Assembly (NCBI GenBank): GCA_023408815.1
Contig: JAEYJO010000032.1
Span: 1 to 64,000 of the forward strand
Direction: 5' to 3'
DNA length: 64,000 bases
DNA from: Bacillota bacterium
Lineage (GTDB): Bacteria > Bacillota > Clostridia > Lachnospirales > Lachnospiraceae
The position numbers were made by a program, and so were the translations under genes. Positions 17,336-26,300 of this stretch are shown in pieces; the stretch's first letter is position 1, and every line of letters begins with the position of its first letter. The notes under the pieces were generated by a model. It saw only the letters and a list, made by a program, of their open reading frames with translations, made no database searches and was not told where the DNA came from.

Positions 17336-19423
17336 ATGGCAGCAAAACACGGTAGTTTATCAATCAATAGCGATAATATTTTCCCGATTATCAAGAAATG
17401 GCTGTATTCCGATCATGATATTTTTATGAGGGAACTTATTTCTAACGGATGTGATGCGATTACTAAGCTGAAGAAGTTGGAGATGATGGGGGAATGTACT
17501 TTGCCTGACGATTATAAGGCAAAGATACAGATATTGGTGAATCCCGAAGAAAAGACTTTGAAATTTATCGATAACGGTATAGGAATGACGGCCGAAGAGG
17601 TGGAAGAATACATCAACCAAATCGCTTTTTCCGGTGCGACGGACTTTTTTGAAAAATATAAGGATAAGACGAATGAGGACCAGATCATCGGACACTTCGG
17701 TTTGGGCTTTTATTCTGCGTTCATGGTAGCGGATCGGGTTAATATCGATACCCTTTCTTATAAAGAGGGCGCCGCTCCCGTTCATTGGGAGTGCGACGGC
17801 GGTACGGAATTCGATATGGAAGAGGGAACGAGAACGGAAGTAGGTACGGAGATCACTTTGTTTATCAACGAAGATTGCCTCGAGTTCTGCAACGAATATA
17901 AGGCGAGGGAGATTATTACGAAATACTGCTCCTTCATGCCTACGGAAATTTACTTATCAAAAGAAAATACTGCCGAAACCCAGGTCATCAAAGCTGACGA
18001 AAAGTTGGATACGGACACCGTACTGGAAGAAATCGCCAAGGAAAAGGAAGAGGATGAGCAGAAGCTTAAAATTGCCAAAAGGCCGGAGCTTTTAAACGAG
18101 ATCAATCCTCTTTGGGCAAGACATCCCAACGAGTGTACAAAAGAGGAATATCTGGAATTCTACCGCAAGGTATTTCAGGATTACAAGGAGCCGCTGTTCT
18201 GGATACATCTGAATATGGATTATCCCTTTAATTTAAAGGGAATTCTCTATTTTCCGAAGATCAACACGGAATATGAATCCATCGAGGGCACCATTAAGCT
18301 ATACAATAACCAGGTATTTATCGCGGATAATATCAAGGAGGTCATTCCGGAGTTTCTGCTTTTATTAAAGGGTGTGATCGATTCTCCTGACCTTCCGCTT
18401 AACGTATCCAGAAGCGCGCTTCAAAACGACGGCTTCGTGAAGAAGATTTCCGACTACATCACGAAGAAGGTTGCGGATAAGCTGTCTGGAATGTGCAAGA
18501 CGGAGAAAGAAGAATATGAAAAGTACTGGGATGATATCAGCCCGTTCATCAAATTTGGCTGTTTAAAAGACGACAAATTCTGTGAAAAGATGACGGATTA
18601 CATTCTTTTTAAGGATTTGGAAGGAAAGTACCTGACGCTGCCCGAGTGCCTGGAGGTCAACAAAATCGACACGGAGGACGCCGTAGATGAAAATGGCAAC
18701 AAGGTGGAAGCCGAAGTTGTAGGAGAAGACGGCAATAAGGCAGAGACCGATATCTTAGACGAAGATGGTAACGTAGTGGACGAAAACTCCGATACGGAAG
18801 AGGATAAGAAAGAAAAAATCATCTACTATGTAACGGATGAAAAGCAGCAGAGCCAGTACATCAACATGTTTAAGAATGCAAAAATGGACGCTGTCATTTT
18901 GACACATAACATCGATCAGCCCTTTATCTCCCAGTTGGAAGCAAAAAATGAAGGAATCAAGTTCCAGCGTATCGATGCGGACATCACGGATACGCTCAGG
19001 GCGAAGACTTCCAAAAAAGTGGAAAAAGAATTGGAAGAACAGGCTGAGGACATCGCGAAAATCATGAAAAAGGCCTTGAAAAAGGATGCTCTGACCGTGA
19101 AGATAGAAAAACTGAAAAACAAAAAGATTTCTTCCGTGGTTACGATATCCGAGGAAAGCAGGCGCATGCAGGATATGATGAAGATGTATTCCATGCCCGG
19201 CATGGATATGGGTATGTTCGGCAAGGAAGGAGAAACTCTGATTCTCAATGCGAACCATCCTTTGGTACAGTATGTGCTGGATAACAAAGAGGGCGATAAC
19301 GTAAAAATGATCTGCGAGCAGCTCTATGACTTGGCGATGATTCAGAACGCTCCTCTCGAACCGGAAGCGATGACTAAATTTATTGCGAGAAGCAATGACA
19401 TTATGATGCTTCTTACGAAATAG
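17336..19423 (+). CDS. htpG: Molecular chaperone HtpG (Hsp90)
   Basis: A 695-residue cytoplasmic Hsp90. The GHKL ATPase domain shows the helix with E-L-I-S-N-G-C-D-A near residue 35 (Ser-Asn-Gly where most have Ser-Asn-Ala), D-N-G-I-G-M around 80 and G-H-F-G-L-G-F-Y near 121. The middle domain carries N-V-S-R-S-A-L-Q-N near 360, including the ATPase arginine. Typical HtpG is ~620-630 residues. The excess sits in an acidic insert at about 440-500, which contains three 12-residue repeats with D-E-D-G-N-like motifs. A perfect CIRCE site upstream indicates HrcA repression and heat induction. RBS AGAAAGGAAAG precedes ATG, and a 12-bp terminator follows. Confidence 0.95.
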   Translation: MAAKHGSLSINSDNIFPIIKKWLYSDHDIFMRELISNGCDAITKLKKLEMMGECTLPDDYKAKIQILVNPEEKTLKFIDNGIGMTAEEVEEYINQIAFSGATDFFEKYKDKTNEDQIIGHFGLGFYSAFMVADRVNIDTLSYKEGAAPVHWECDGGTEFDMEEGTRTEVGTEITLFINEDCLEFCNEYKAREIITKYCSFMPTEIYLSKENTAETQVIKADEKLDTDTVLEEIAKEKEEDEQKLKIAKRPELLNEINPLWARHPNECTKEEYLEFYRKVFQDYKEPLFWIHLNMDYPFNLKGILYFPKINTEYESIEGTIKLYNNQVFIADNIKEVIPEFLLLLKGVIDSPDLPLNVSRSALQNDGFVKKISDYITKKVADKLSGMCKTEKEEYEKYWDDISPFIKFGCLKDDKFCEKMTDYILFKDLEGKYLTLPECLEVNKIDTEDAVDENGNKVEAEVVGEDGNKAETDILDEDGNVVDENSDTEEDKKEKIIYYVTDEKQQSQYINMFKNAKMDAVILTHNIDQPFISQLEAKNEGIKFQRIDADITDTLRAKTSKKVEKELEEQAEDIAKIMKKALKKDALTVKIEKLKNKKISSVVTISEESRRMQDMMKMYSMPGMDMGMFGKEGETLILNANHPLVQYVLDNKEGDNVKMICEQLYDLAMIQNAPLEPEAMTKFIARSNDIMMLLTK
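18686..18793 (+). repeat. Three in-frame 36-bp (12-residue) acidic repeats inside htpG
   Basis: The units read D-E-N-G-N-K-V-E-A-E-V-V, G-E-D-G-N-K-A-E-T-D-I-L and D-E-D-G-N-V-V-D-E-N-S-D. They keep a [DGE]-E-[DN]-G-N core every 12 residues. The D-x-[DN]-G spacing recalls calcium-binding loops, but Ca2+ binding is only a guess. The DNA copies have diverged, so this is not a recent duplication. Confidence 0.8.
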
Positions 19424-19445
19424 TTGAAGATAGTATGATTTATTG

Positions 19446-19484
19446 ATCGGGAAAAGCATCTGCGCGGGCTTTTCCCGATTTTTA
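19446..19484 (+). terminator. htpG terminator
   Basis: ATCGGGAAAAGC (19446-19457) pairs perfectly with GCTTTTCCCGAT (19468-19479) around a ten-base loop and is followed by TTTTTA. This is a strong rho-independent terminator. Confidence 0.9.
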
Positions 19485-19514
19485 TCTTATAGGAAAGTAC
19501 GTCCTATAAGATAA
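19482..19514. repeat. 13-bp perfect inverted repeat after the htpG terminator
   Basis: TTATCTTATAGGA (19482-19494) and TCCTATAAGATAA (19502-19514) pair perfectly around AAGTACG. It starts inside the T tract of the htpG terminator. No function is evident; it could be a second terminator-like hairpin, an mRNA end protector or an operator. The CTATAGGA-like ends recall the ends of the 9577-9873 palindrome. Confidence 0.6.
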
Positions 19515-19552
19515 AAGCCTTCGGGCAGGATGAACAGAGGACATTAAAATAT

Positions 19553-19582
19553 TTCACAAGCGGCCGCTTTTTGGCATATAAT
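19553..19582 (+). promoter_or_regulatory. Promoter for the SpoIID-like gene
   Basis: TTCACA (19553-19558), 18 bases, TATAAT (19577-19582). The start codon follows 30 bases later, so the leader is short. Confidence 0.6.
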
Positions 19583-19611
19583 GAGATAAAAGAATAGGTA
19601 GAGGTATTTCT

Positions 19612-20883
19612 ATGCCTGTAAATATTATACATTCAGCGCAGCAGGGGCCGCTAAACAATACGTATGCCGGGGGTTTGAAAGTAAGCGTGACCTCTACGCT
19701 GGGACCGCTCCCCGTTCAGGGCGCTACAGTTTCGATTTCATATACCGGAATGAGCGATTCCATTATAGAAACTTTGGATACGGATGAATCGGGACAAACC
19801 GAAGAGATAGAGCTTCCGGCACCTCCGCTGGAATATAGCCTGGAACCGGAAAGCAACCGCCCTTATTCCGAGTATGACATTCAAGTAAATGCACCCGGAT
19901 ATGAGCCTATTTTAATAGCGGGAACCCAGATATTACCGGATACTTTGGCATTACAGCCAATCGAGATGATTCCTGTGGATATTGTAGGAACGGAAGAGGA
20001 GATAGTAATTCCTTATCATACTTTGTACGGAGAATATCCGCCTAAAATACCGGAGGATGAAATTAAGCCCATGGCTGAAACGGGGGAAATCGTACTTAGC
20101 AGGGTAGTGATTCCCGAGTTCGTGGTCGTCCATGACGGCGTTCCTTCCGACTCCTCCGCCCCCAATTATTACGTCAGATATAAAGACTATATCAAGAACG
20201 TAGCTTCTTCCGAAATCTATGCCACATGGCCGGAAAGTTCGATTTATGCGAATATTTTATGTATTATGTCGGTGACGCTCAACAGAGTATATACCGAATG
20301 GTACAGGAATCAGGGCTATAATTTTACAATTACGTCATCTACTGCCTATGATCAAAAGTGGATGAAGGGAAGAAATATCTATGATAATATCGATTATCTT
20401 GTAGATACTGTTTTCGCTAATTATTTGTCCCGGCCCGGGGTCAGACAGCCGATCTTCACTTCTTTTTGTGACGGCAGCCGCGTGACCTGCAACGGACTTA
20501 GCCAGTGGGGGTCGAAGTATCTGGGGGATGAAGGATATACGGCGATTGAAATAATCCATAATTATTTTGGAAATGATATGTATATTAATACGGCGGAAAG
20601 CGTTGCGGGAGTGCCGGCTTCGTGGCCGGGATACAATTTGACGGTCGGTTCCAGCGGGGAATCGGTACTTCAGATTCAGCAGCAATTGAACCGCATAGGG
20701 CAGAATTATCCTGCGATACCGGGCATAACGGCGGATGGGATTTATGGGCCGCAGACGGCGGAGGCGGTAAGGATATTTCAGGGAATTTTCAACATTCCGC
20801 AGTCGGGGATCGTGGATTATCCTACGTGGTATCAGATATCCAACATTTATGTGGGTGTAACGCGGATGGGAGAACCGGGGTAG
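19612..20883 (+). CDS. SpoIID-like protein with C-terminal peptidoglycan-binding domain
   Basis: A 423-residue protein with three parts. Residues ~15-125 look like a carboxypeptidase-regulatory-like beta-sandwich (G-A-T-V-S-I...D-E-S-G-Q-T...Y-D-I-Q-V). Residues ~190-320 resemble the SpoIID/LytB fold, with the late motif L-S-Q-W-G-S-K-Y-L-G-D-E-G-Y and I-H-N-Y-F-G matching its S-Q-W-G-A...Y-Y pattern. Residues ~335-415 form a PG_binding_1 repeat (Q-x-Q-L-N-R-I-G...G-I-Y-G-P-Q-T). It probably acts on or binds cell wall or spore cortex peptidoglycan. No signal peptide or membrane segment is visible, so export would need another route or a mother-cell compartment role. It is followed by a small basic membrane protein gene 27 bases on. 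Confidence 0.75.
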   Translation: MPVNIIHSAQQGPLNNTYAGGLKVSVTSTLGPLPVQGATVSISYTGMSDSIIETLDTDESGQTEEIELPAPPLEYSLEPESNRPYSEYDIQVNAPGYEPILIAGTQILPDTLALQPIEMIPVDIVGTEEEIVIPYHTLYGEYPPKIPEDEIKPMAETGEIVLSRVVIPEFVVVHDGVPSDSSAPNYYVRYKDYIKNVASSEIYATWPESSIYANILCIMSVTLNRVYTEWYRNQGYNFTITSSTAYDQKWMKGRNIYDNIDYLVDTVFANYLSRPGVRQPIFTSFCDGSRVTCNGLSQWGSKYLGDEGYTAIEIIHNYFGNDMYINTAESVAGVPASWPGYNLTVGSSGESVLQIQQQLNRIGQNYPAIPGITADGIYGPQTAEAVRIFQGIFNIPQSGIVDYPTWYQISNIYVGVTRMGEPG

Positions 20884-20910
20884 AACCACGGACGGAAAAA
20901 AGAAAGGAGT

Positions 20911-21162
20911 ATGGACGAAAGGATGAAAAGGAGCAGAAGAGGTAAAAGGAAGATGATGTGGTGGAAGAGCTTGGATAAGGGGATCAGTCAGGCGATTAAG
21001 AGCCGGCAGAAAGTGGGAGCGGCAAAGCAGAAGATTCGTATGAAGGCGGTGAAAGAGAGGCAGAAGAAGGTAGAAAAGAGTATAGATAAGGCGGTATTCG
21101 CTGTCTGCTCTGTGATTTGTCTGGTTGTTGCCTGGATTGAGGTGAAGGAAAGACGGAAATAA
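20911..21162 (+). CDS. Small basic protein with C-terminal membrane segment
   Basis: An 83-residue protein. The first ~58 residues are strongly basic (many Lys/Arg, almost no acidic residues until K-V-E-K-S). They are followed by one hydrophobic segment, A-V-F-A-V-C-S-V-I-C-L-V-V-A-W-I, and a short charged end, so it would be tail-anchored. AAAGGAG (20903-20909) is only one base from ATG 20911, so the in-frame ATG at 20923 may be the real start. I do not recognise the family. Its position 27 bases after the SpoIID-like gene suggests one transcript ending at the shared terminator. Confidence 0.6.
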   Translation: MDERMKRSRRGKRKMMWWKSLDKGISQAIKSRQKVGAAKQKIRMKAVKERQKKVEKSIDKAVFAVCSVICLVVAWIEVKERRK

Positions 21163-21180
21163 TAGAGTCTGAGGATATGT

Positions 21181-21214
21181 AAAAAAGAACGGCTGCAATG
21201 CCGTTCTCTTTTTT
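21181..21214. terminator. Bidirectional terminator between convergent genes
   Basis: GAACGGC (21187-21193) pairs with GCCGTTC (21200-21206). It is preceded by AAAAAA and followed by TCTTTTTT, so it carries a U tract on both strands and serves the + strand gene ending at 21162 and the minus-strand ABC operon ending at 21253. Confidence 0.85.
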
Positions 21215-21252
21215 GAGGAAATCCTCGCTTATAGAGCGATTTATTTAACAAA

Positions 21253-22095
21253 TTAATCCAGATTCAATTTTCTTCTCATCATATATTCTGTCAGGAGATA
21301 TAAGAACGCTCCTATGATGATTGAAAGGATGACCGAGCCGATAAGCATCAGCTTTACCATCGCCCCCACATCTGACGGCGTCATAGCAGCAGCGGCATAC
21401 GGTTCGGAGATGAGGCCTAATAGCGGGATGTTCATCAGCATGGAGGAACCGAACTGCACGATAACATATTCCGCTACATACCAAATGACCGCACCGGCCA
21501 CCTTATGCTTAGTGAACATCTGGCCGAGGGATATGGCAGAATATGTCATGAAGATGGAGAAAAAGGTATTAACGATCATTATTAAAATGACGAATATTGC
21601 AAAGACGAATAAATTCATCCCAAAAGCCTCTTCCACTACCGGGAGGACATCCCGCTGTAATTCCTGCCATACGGTTACGAACTCATAGGTATTGACGTAG
21701 TCCTTCATCGCAGCGAAAAGGATGAAAAAAACGCTGATACATATAACGATTCCCGTTATGATGCTCCATATTACGCTGACGAACAGCTTGGAAAAAATAA
21801 TATCTCTGGGAGCGACCGGAAGGGTATGGGTAAGATAGCCTTCGTCCGTATATACATTCTTATAAAAACGGATGGCGATATACACGGCAACTGCGATAGC
21901 GCCCGCCATAATGGCCAAATAGTAGAACATAATCGCAACTACCATCAGGGTGTCCATGATTTCGAAGTTTAATTCCCAAAAGGGCGAAATCAAGGAAACA
22001 GCGCCTATAAGGGTTATGATAAGAAGAAAAACATTAATGGCGGCAGGAACCTTCCAGAAGGATCTCCATTCGTATTTAAATAATTTTCCTAACAT
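21253..22095 (-). CDS. ABC transporter permease, ABC-2 type
   Basis: A 280-residue membrane protein with about six hydrophobic segments and the ABC-2-like pattern of a short cytoplasmic N-terminus (L-G-K-L-F-K-Y-E-W-R-S-F-W) followed by paired helices. It overlaps the upstream ATPase gene by seven bases and therefore is its membrane partner. With a YtrA-type GntR regulator at the head of the operon, the set resembles the YtrABC-like transporters of Firmicutes that respond to cell-wall-active compounds, although the substrate here is unknown. Confidence 0.85.
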   Translation of the reverse strand: MLGKLFKYEWRSFWKVPAAINVFLLIITLIGAVSLISPFWELNFEIMDTLMVVAIMFYYLAIMAGAIAVAVYIAIRFYKNVYTDEGYLTHTLPVAPRDIIFSKLFVSVIWSIITGIVICISVFFILFAAMKDYVNTYEFVTVWQELQRDVLPVVEEAFGMNLFVFAIFVILIMIVNTFFSIFMTYSAISLGQMFTKHKVAGAVIWYVAEYVIVQFGSSMLMNIPLLGLISEPYAAAAMTPSDVGAMVKLMLIGSVILSIIIGAFLYLLTEYMMRRKLNLD

Positions 22096-22787
22096 GCGAA
22101 CACCTCCCTGAAATAAGAGTCTATGGACCTGCCATATTCTTCTCTGATCTGATCTACCGGCAAATGAGAAAGAACCTGCCCGTCGCGGATAAAAATGACT
22201 TCATCCAGAATGTTCTCGATATCGGAAATCAAATGGGTGGATAGCAGTATGCTCGCATTCTCGTTGTAATTGCTTATGATCGTCTTTAAAATATAATCTC
22301 TGGCAGCAGGATCTACGCCTGCAATTGGTTCATCCAGAATATACAGATCCGCATTGCGGCTCATGACAAGGATGAGCTGAACTTTTTCCTTGGTGCCCTT
22401 GGATAAGGTCTTTAACCTCGCTCCAAAGGGAATATTCAGCGATTGCAGCATGGTAAATGCCGCATTTCTGTTGAAATCCTCATAAAAATCGCAGAAGTAA
22501 TCTACGATGTCGCATACCCTCATACCGTCCTGAAGGTAAGTTCGTTCCGGCAGATAGGCTACTCTCGCCTTTGTCTGGATTCCCGGAGCGGATCCGTTTA
22601 TCGTTATTGTTCCTGCGGTGGGCGTCAAAAGACCGTTCATCATCTTGATAAGAGTGCTCTTTCCGCTTCCGTTAGGCCCTAAAAGTCCGATGATCTTCCC
22701 ACGCGGTATCAAGAGATTCATATTGTTTACCGCCAGCGTTTTGCCGTAACTTTTGGTTAATCCTCTGATTTCGGCTAAAAATTCCAT
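22089..22787 (-). CDS. ABC transporter ATP-binding protein
   Basis: A 232-residue ATPase. Walker A is G-P-N-G-S-G-K-S-T near residue 35. The signature is the degenerate L-S-K-G-T-K-E-K-V rather than LSGGQ, as is common in ABC-2 drug/antibiotic transporters. Walker B is L-Y-I-L-D-E-P-I-A-G-V-D-P, and the switch is S-T-H-L-I. It starts two bases after the GntR regulator stop and overlaps the permease by seven bases, so all three are one operon on the minus strand. Confidence 0.92.
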   Translation of the reverse strand: MEFLAEIRGLTKSYGKTLAVNNMNLLIPRGKIIGLLGPNGSGKSTLIKMMNGLLTPTAGTITINGSAPGIQTKARVAYLPERTYLQDGMRVCDIVDYFCDFYEDFNRNAAFTMLQSLNIPFGARLKTLSKGTKEKVQLILVMSRNADLYILDEPIAGVDPAARDYILKTIISNYNENASILLSTHLISDIENILDEVIFIRDGQVLSHLPVDQIREEYGRSIDSYFREVFAC

Positions 22788-22789
22788 AT

Positions 22790-23158
22790 TTACTCCCCCT
22801 CTTTGGCTGTTTTTTCAATGAGATCCAAGATCTCTTTTTCCGAATAGCCTAGTTCCTTCATCATCTGAAAAAAGTTCTTAATACATTCTTCGGCCAAATG
22901 TGCCTGCGTCTGCTTGATCAATTCGATGTCCTCCGTTACGGTGCGTCCGCTCGTTCTCTGTGTTACAATTAAACCGTTTCTTTCCAGTTCGGCAAAAGCT
23001 TTCTGCATTGTATTAGGATTGACGCTCGCTTCTGCTGCCAGCTCTCTGACGCTCGGAAGCCGATTCCCGGCTTTATACCGGCCTGAAATAATCTGCGTTT
23101 GTATTATTTCAACGAGTTGTGCATAAATGGGCTTATCTGCATTTAATATCCACGCCAT
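22790..23158 (-). CDS. GntR-family transcriptional regulator, YtrA subfamily
   Basis: A 122-residue repressor: an N-terminal winged helix (I-Y-A-Q-L-V-E-I-I-Q...L-P-S-V-R-E-L-A-A-E-A-S-V-N-P-N-T) followed by a short helical dimer domain of ~45 residues. The short C-terminus and the linked ABC genes are typical of the YtrA subfamily, which represses its own ABC operon until an antibiotic or related signal appears. Two perfect inverted repeats lie over the promoter of this operon and are probable self-binding sites. Confidence 0.92.
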   Translation of the reverse strand: MAWILNADKPIYAQLVEIIQTQIISGRYKAGNRLPSVRELAAEASVNPNTMQKAFAELERNGLIVTQRTSGRTVTEDIELIKQTQAHLAEECIKNFFQMMKELGYSEKEILDLIEKTAKEGE

Positions 23159-23202
23159 GTGATCCTTCCCTTCTCTAAATTTTATTGGACAGTAGTCCTT
23201 TT

Positions 23203-23226
23203 ATACAGTCATTTGTACCACTGTAT
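23203..23226 (-). promoter_or_regulatory. Candidate GntR operator 1
   Basis: ATACAGT (23203-23209) and ACTGTAT (23220-23226) form a perfect 7-bp repeat with a 10-base spacer. It lies between the promoter and the GntR start codon. Regulator identity is inferred from context. Confidence 0.5.
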
Positions 23227-23240
23227 TACTTTATTAATAC
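23223..23240 (-). promoter_or_regulatory. Candidate GntR operator 2
   Basis: GTATTA (23223-23228) and TAATAC (23235-23240) form a perfect 6-bp repeat with a six-base spacer. It overlaps the -10 box and probable start site of the minus-strand promoter, and shares four bases with operator 1. Confidence 0.5.
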
Positions 23241-23267
23241 AATAATATGAAAATGCTTTTTTGTCAA
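23239..23267 (-). promoter_or_regulatory. Promoter of the GntR-ABC operon
   Basis: On the minus strand TTGACA (23267-23262), 17 bases, TATTGT (23244-23239). The consensus -35 and the overlapping inverted repeats suggest a strong promoter held in check by the repressor. Confidence 0.75.
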
Positions 23268-23317
23268 CATATAAATTCGAATTAATTTCGTTGCAGCAAA
23301 TAAGCCGCTAAGTGCGG

Positions 23318-23347
23318 TTGCTAAAAGGGGTTTCTTAATGGTATAAT
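23318..23347 (+). promoter_or_regulatory. Promoter of the four-gene DUF5717-type operon
   Basis: TTGCTA (23318-23323), 18 bases, TATAAT (23342-23347). Transcription would begin near 23354, 28 bases before the TTG start. It lies back to back with the GntR-ABC promoter. Confidence 0.65.
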
Positions 23348-23381
23348 TTAATAATGTAAAATTGGTGTGGGGTGAAATAAT

Positions 23382-26300
23382 TTGAGGAAGGTAATGGGCG
23401 ATTTATTAGAGGGTAGATTTGATTATGAGAAGCCGGAATACAATCAGGAAAATCACGATAGCGGCATTTTAGACTTGTCATCCTTAAGTCTGGAGCTTTT
23501 CCTGAACAAAGGGGAGACGGCAGAGGGTTCCTTTATCATAACGGGACCTGCGGACAAGATTATGGAAGGGTGCATATATTCCTCCGAGCTTAGGATGGAA
23601 TCCTTAAGCAAAGAGTTCATCGGGGTGAAAGAAGAGATCATGTACCGATTTCGCTCGGAGGGGATGAAGGAAGGGGACGTTCTTACCGGGCAGTTCTCCA
23701 TCATATCCAATTACGGGGAGTACGAGCTTCCATACCGTATTGAAATTGTATCCGCTACTGTGATGTCAAGCCTCGGTGATATCAAGAACATGTTTCACTT
23801 CGCCAATTTGGCCAAGGCGAACTGGGCGGAGGCGGTGAAACTGTTTTATTCGAGGGAATTCGAACGGTTATTTACGGACGGCAGCGACAGACAGTATTAT
23901 GGTGCCTATAAAGGGCTTTCAGCAGTATACGGCAATGAACAGAACGTGGAGGAATTTCTTCTCGAAATAAACAAGAAACAGAAGGTGGAGTATATCCTGA
24001 GCGAGACCGAGGTCTGTATTGAGGACCCTTATGATATTTCGGAGCACAGCCTTACGATTACGCGAAACGGCTGGGGACATACTTTTTTGAATATTGGGAC
24101 GGAGGGTGATTTTCTTACTTCCGAGAAGAAGATGATATCGGACGATGAATTTCTGGGGAATTCCTTTTGCCTGAGCTATTATATAGACAGTGAAAAGATG
24201 CATGCCGGACGCAATTACGGCGCTATACATATCTTCAATTCCTGCGTAAGCTTTACGATACCGGTCCTGGCTGTTCGTAACATGGAGCATAAGAGGGCAC
24301 TTGGAATCCGCAGGGAGAAGAAGAATCTCCTTTTGAAGCTGATGAAATATTATGATTCCTTCCGCGTAAAAAAGATGAATGCGCGGACATGGATGGCTGA
24401 GACGGAAAAGCTGGTGGAACGGCTTGCGGTGCTCGATGAAAAGGACATACAGACAAGGCTGTTCCGGGTACAGCTTCTTATTACACAGGAACGCTTTAAT
24501 GAAGCGCAGTGGCAGCTGGAGCGAATCCAATCGGAAATTCGGGAAAACAGCTGTTCTCCGGAAATCTACTGCTATTATTTATATTTAACTACGCTGCACA
24601 GCGGAGAGACCTCCTATGTAGAAGAGGTGTCAAGGCGTGTCGAGCAGATATATTATGACAATCAGGATAATTGGAGGATTGCATGGCTGATGCTGTATCT
24701 GGCAGAGGAGTATGGCAGGAGCCCTTCCAAGCGCTGGCTGATGTTGGAGGAGCAGTACAACAGGGGAGGAAGGAGCCCTGTGCTGTATGTGGAGGCATGG
24801 CATCTGTTAGAGCTTAATCCCACGCTCCTTCTGAAGCTGGGCTCTTTTGAGATTCAGGTGCTGGGTTACGCCGCGAAACGGGAACTTTTGACGCAGGACC
24901 TGATTTTACAGGTGAGGTATCTGGCGCTGAAATTGAAGGTCTATTCGGAAAGGGTCTACGATGTATTAAACTGCTGCTATGAGAAATTTCCGGATAAGGA
25001 GACGCTGCAGGTCATCTGTACGCTGTTAATAAAGGGGAATAAGGCACAGAGCCGTTATTTCAAATGGTATCGGCTGGGCGTAGAGAAGGAACTTCGCATT
25101 ACGAAGCTCTATGAATATTATATGATGTCACTGCCTGAAGATTATGACGAGACTCTGCCTAAGATAATTCTCATGTACTTCGCTTATCACAGTGAACTGG
25201 ATTACGAAAAGAACGCTTTTTTGTATTCCTACGTATATAAAAGAAGGGAAGAGCAGCCGGAGATATATTTGAATTACTGCGAGCGCATCGAGCGGTTCGT
25301 TTTGGATCAGATACATAAAGGGCGGATGAATAAGGATCTCGCTTATTTATATAAGAATACGATCTCACCCCGCATGGTAAATGAAGAGGTGGCGCAGAAG
25401 TTGGCCTATCTCATTTTCAAGAACCACTTGACTACGGAAAATAAAGATATCAGGCAGGCGATTGTAAGCTATTCCGTGAGCAGGAAGGAATATAAATATC
25501 CGGTAAGTGAGGACGGAGCATGGATACCTCTTTACGGCAGCGACTATAAGCTGCTTTTGGAAGATAAGGAGGGGAACAGGTATTGTGCCAGCGTGCCCTT
25601 TCAAGTGGAAGCGATGATGCCGCCGGATAAGCTGCTGCCTGTGATCAGTCCATATGTGACGGAGCATATGGGCCTTGCCCTGCATATATGTGCAGGGGAT
25701 AAGGCTTTTGTGGAGATTACGCAGGAGAATGAAAGATGGTTCCGGTATATTGCCGCTAACGCCCATATGGCCGAACGTGCCAAGGGAGAAGTAAGGCTCA
25801 AGCTGGTGCATTATTATTATGAGCAGGACTATATGCGGGAATTAGACGACTATCTGGAGGAGCTGCAGCCGGAGGTCATGGAGGAGCGGGAGAGGAATGA
25901 AATCCTTCATCTTATGGTTATTCGGGGAATGTACGATAAGGCCTTTGAATGGGTAAAACGTTTTGGTGCAGAGGGAATAGAGACAAAGACCATTGTCCGC
26001 TTGTGCAGCCGCCTCATATCCCGGGATGGCTTTTTGGAGGATACGGCCCTGACCTACTGCGTTTACTATGCGTTTCAGAAGGGGAAATACGACGGGAACC
26101 TGATTACCTATCTGGCCTACTTCTACAACGGGCTGCTGCGGCAGCTGAGGGATATATGGAAAGCTGCGACGGCCTTTGAGGCGGAAACCTACGAGCTGTG
26201 TGAAAGGATTCTTGTGCAGATGCTGTTTGCCGGTTCCTTCGTGGGAGAGCGGATGGAAATCTTCAAAGACTACGTATCGGGAGGCGCGAAGGCTCAGGTA

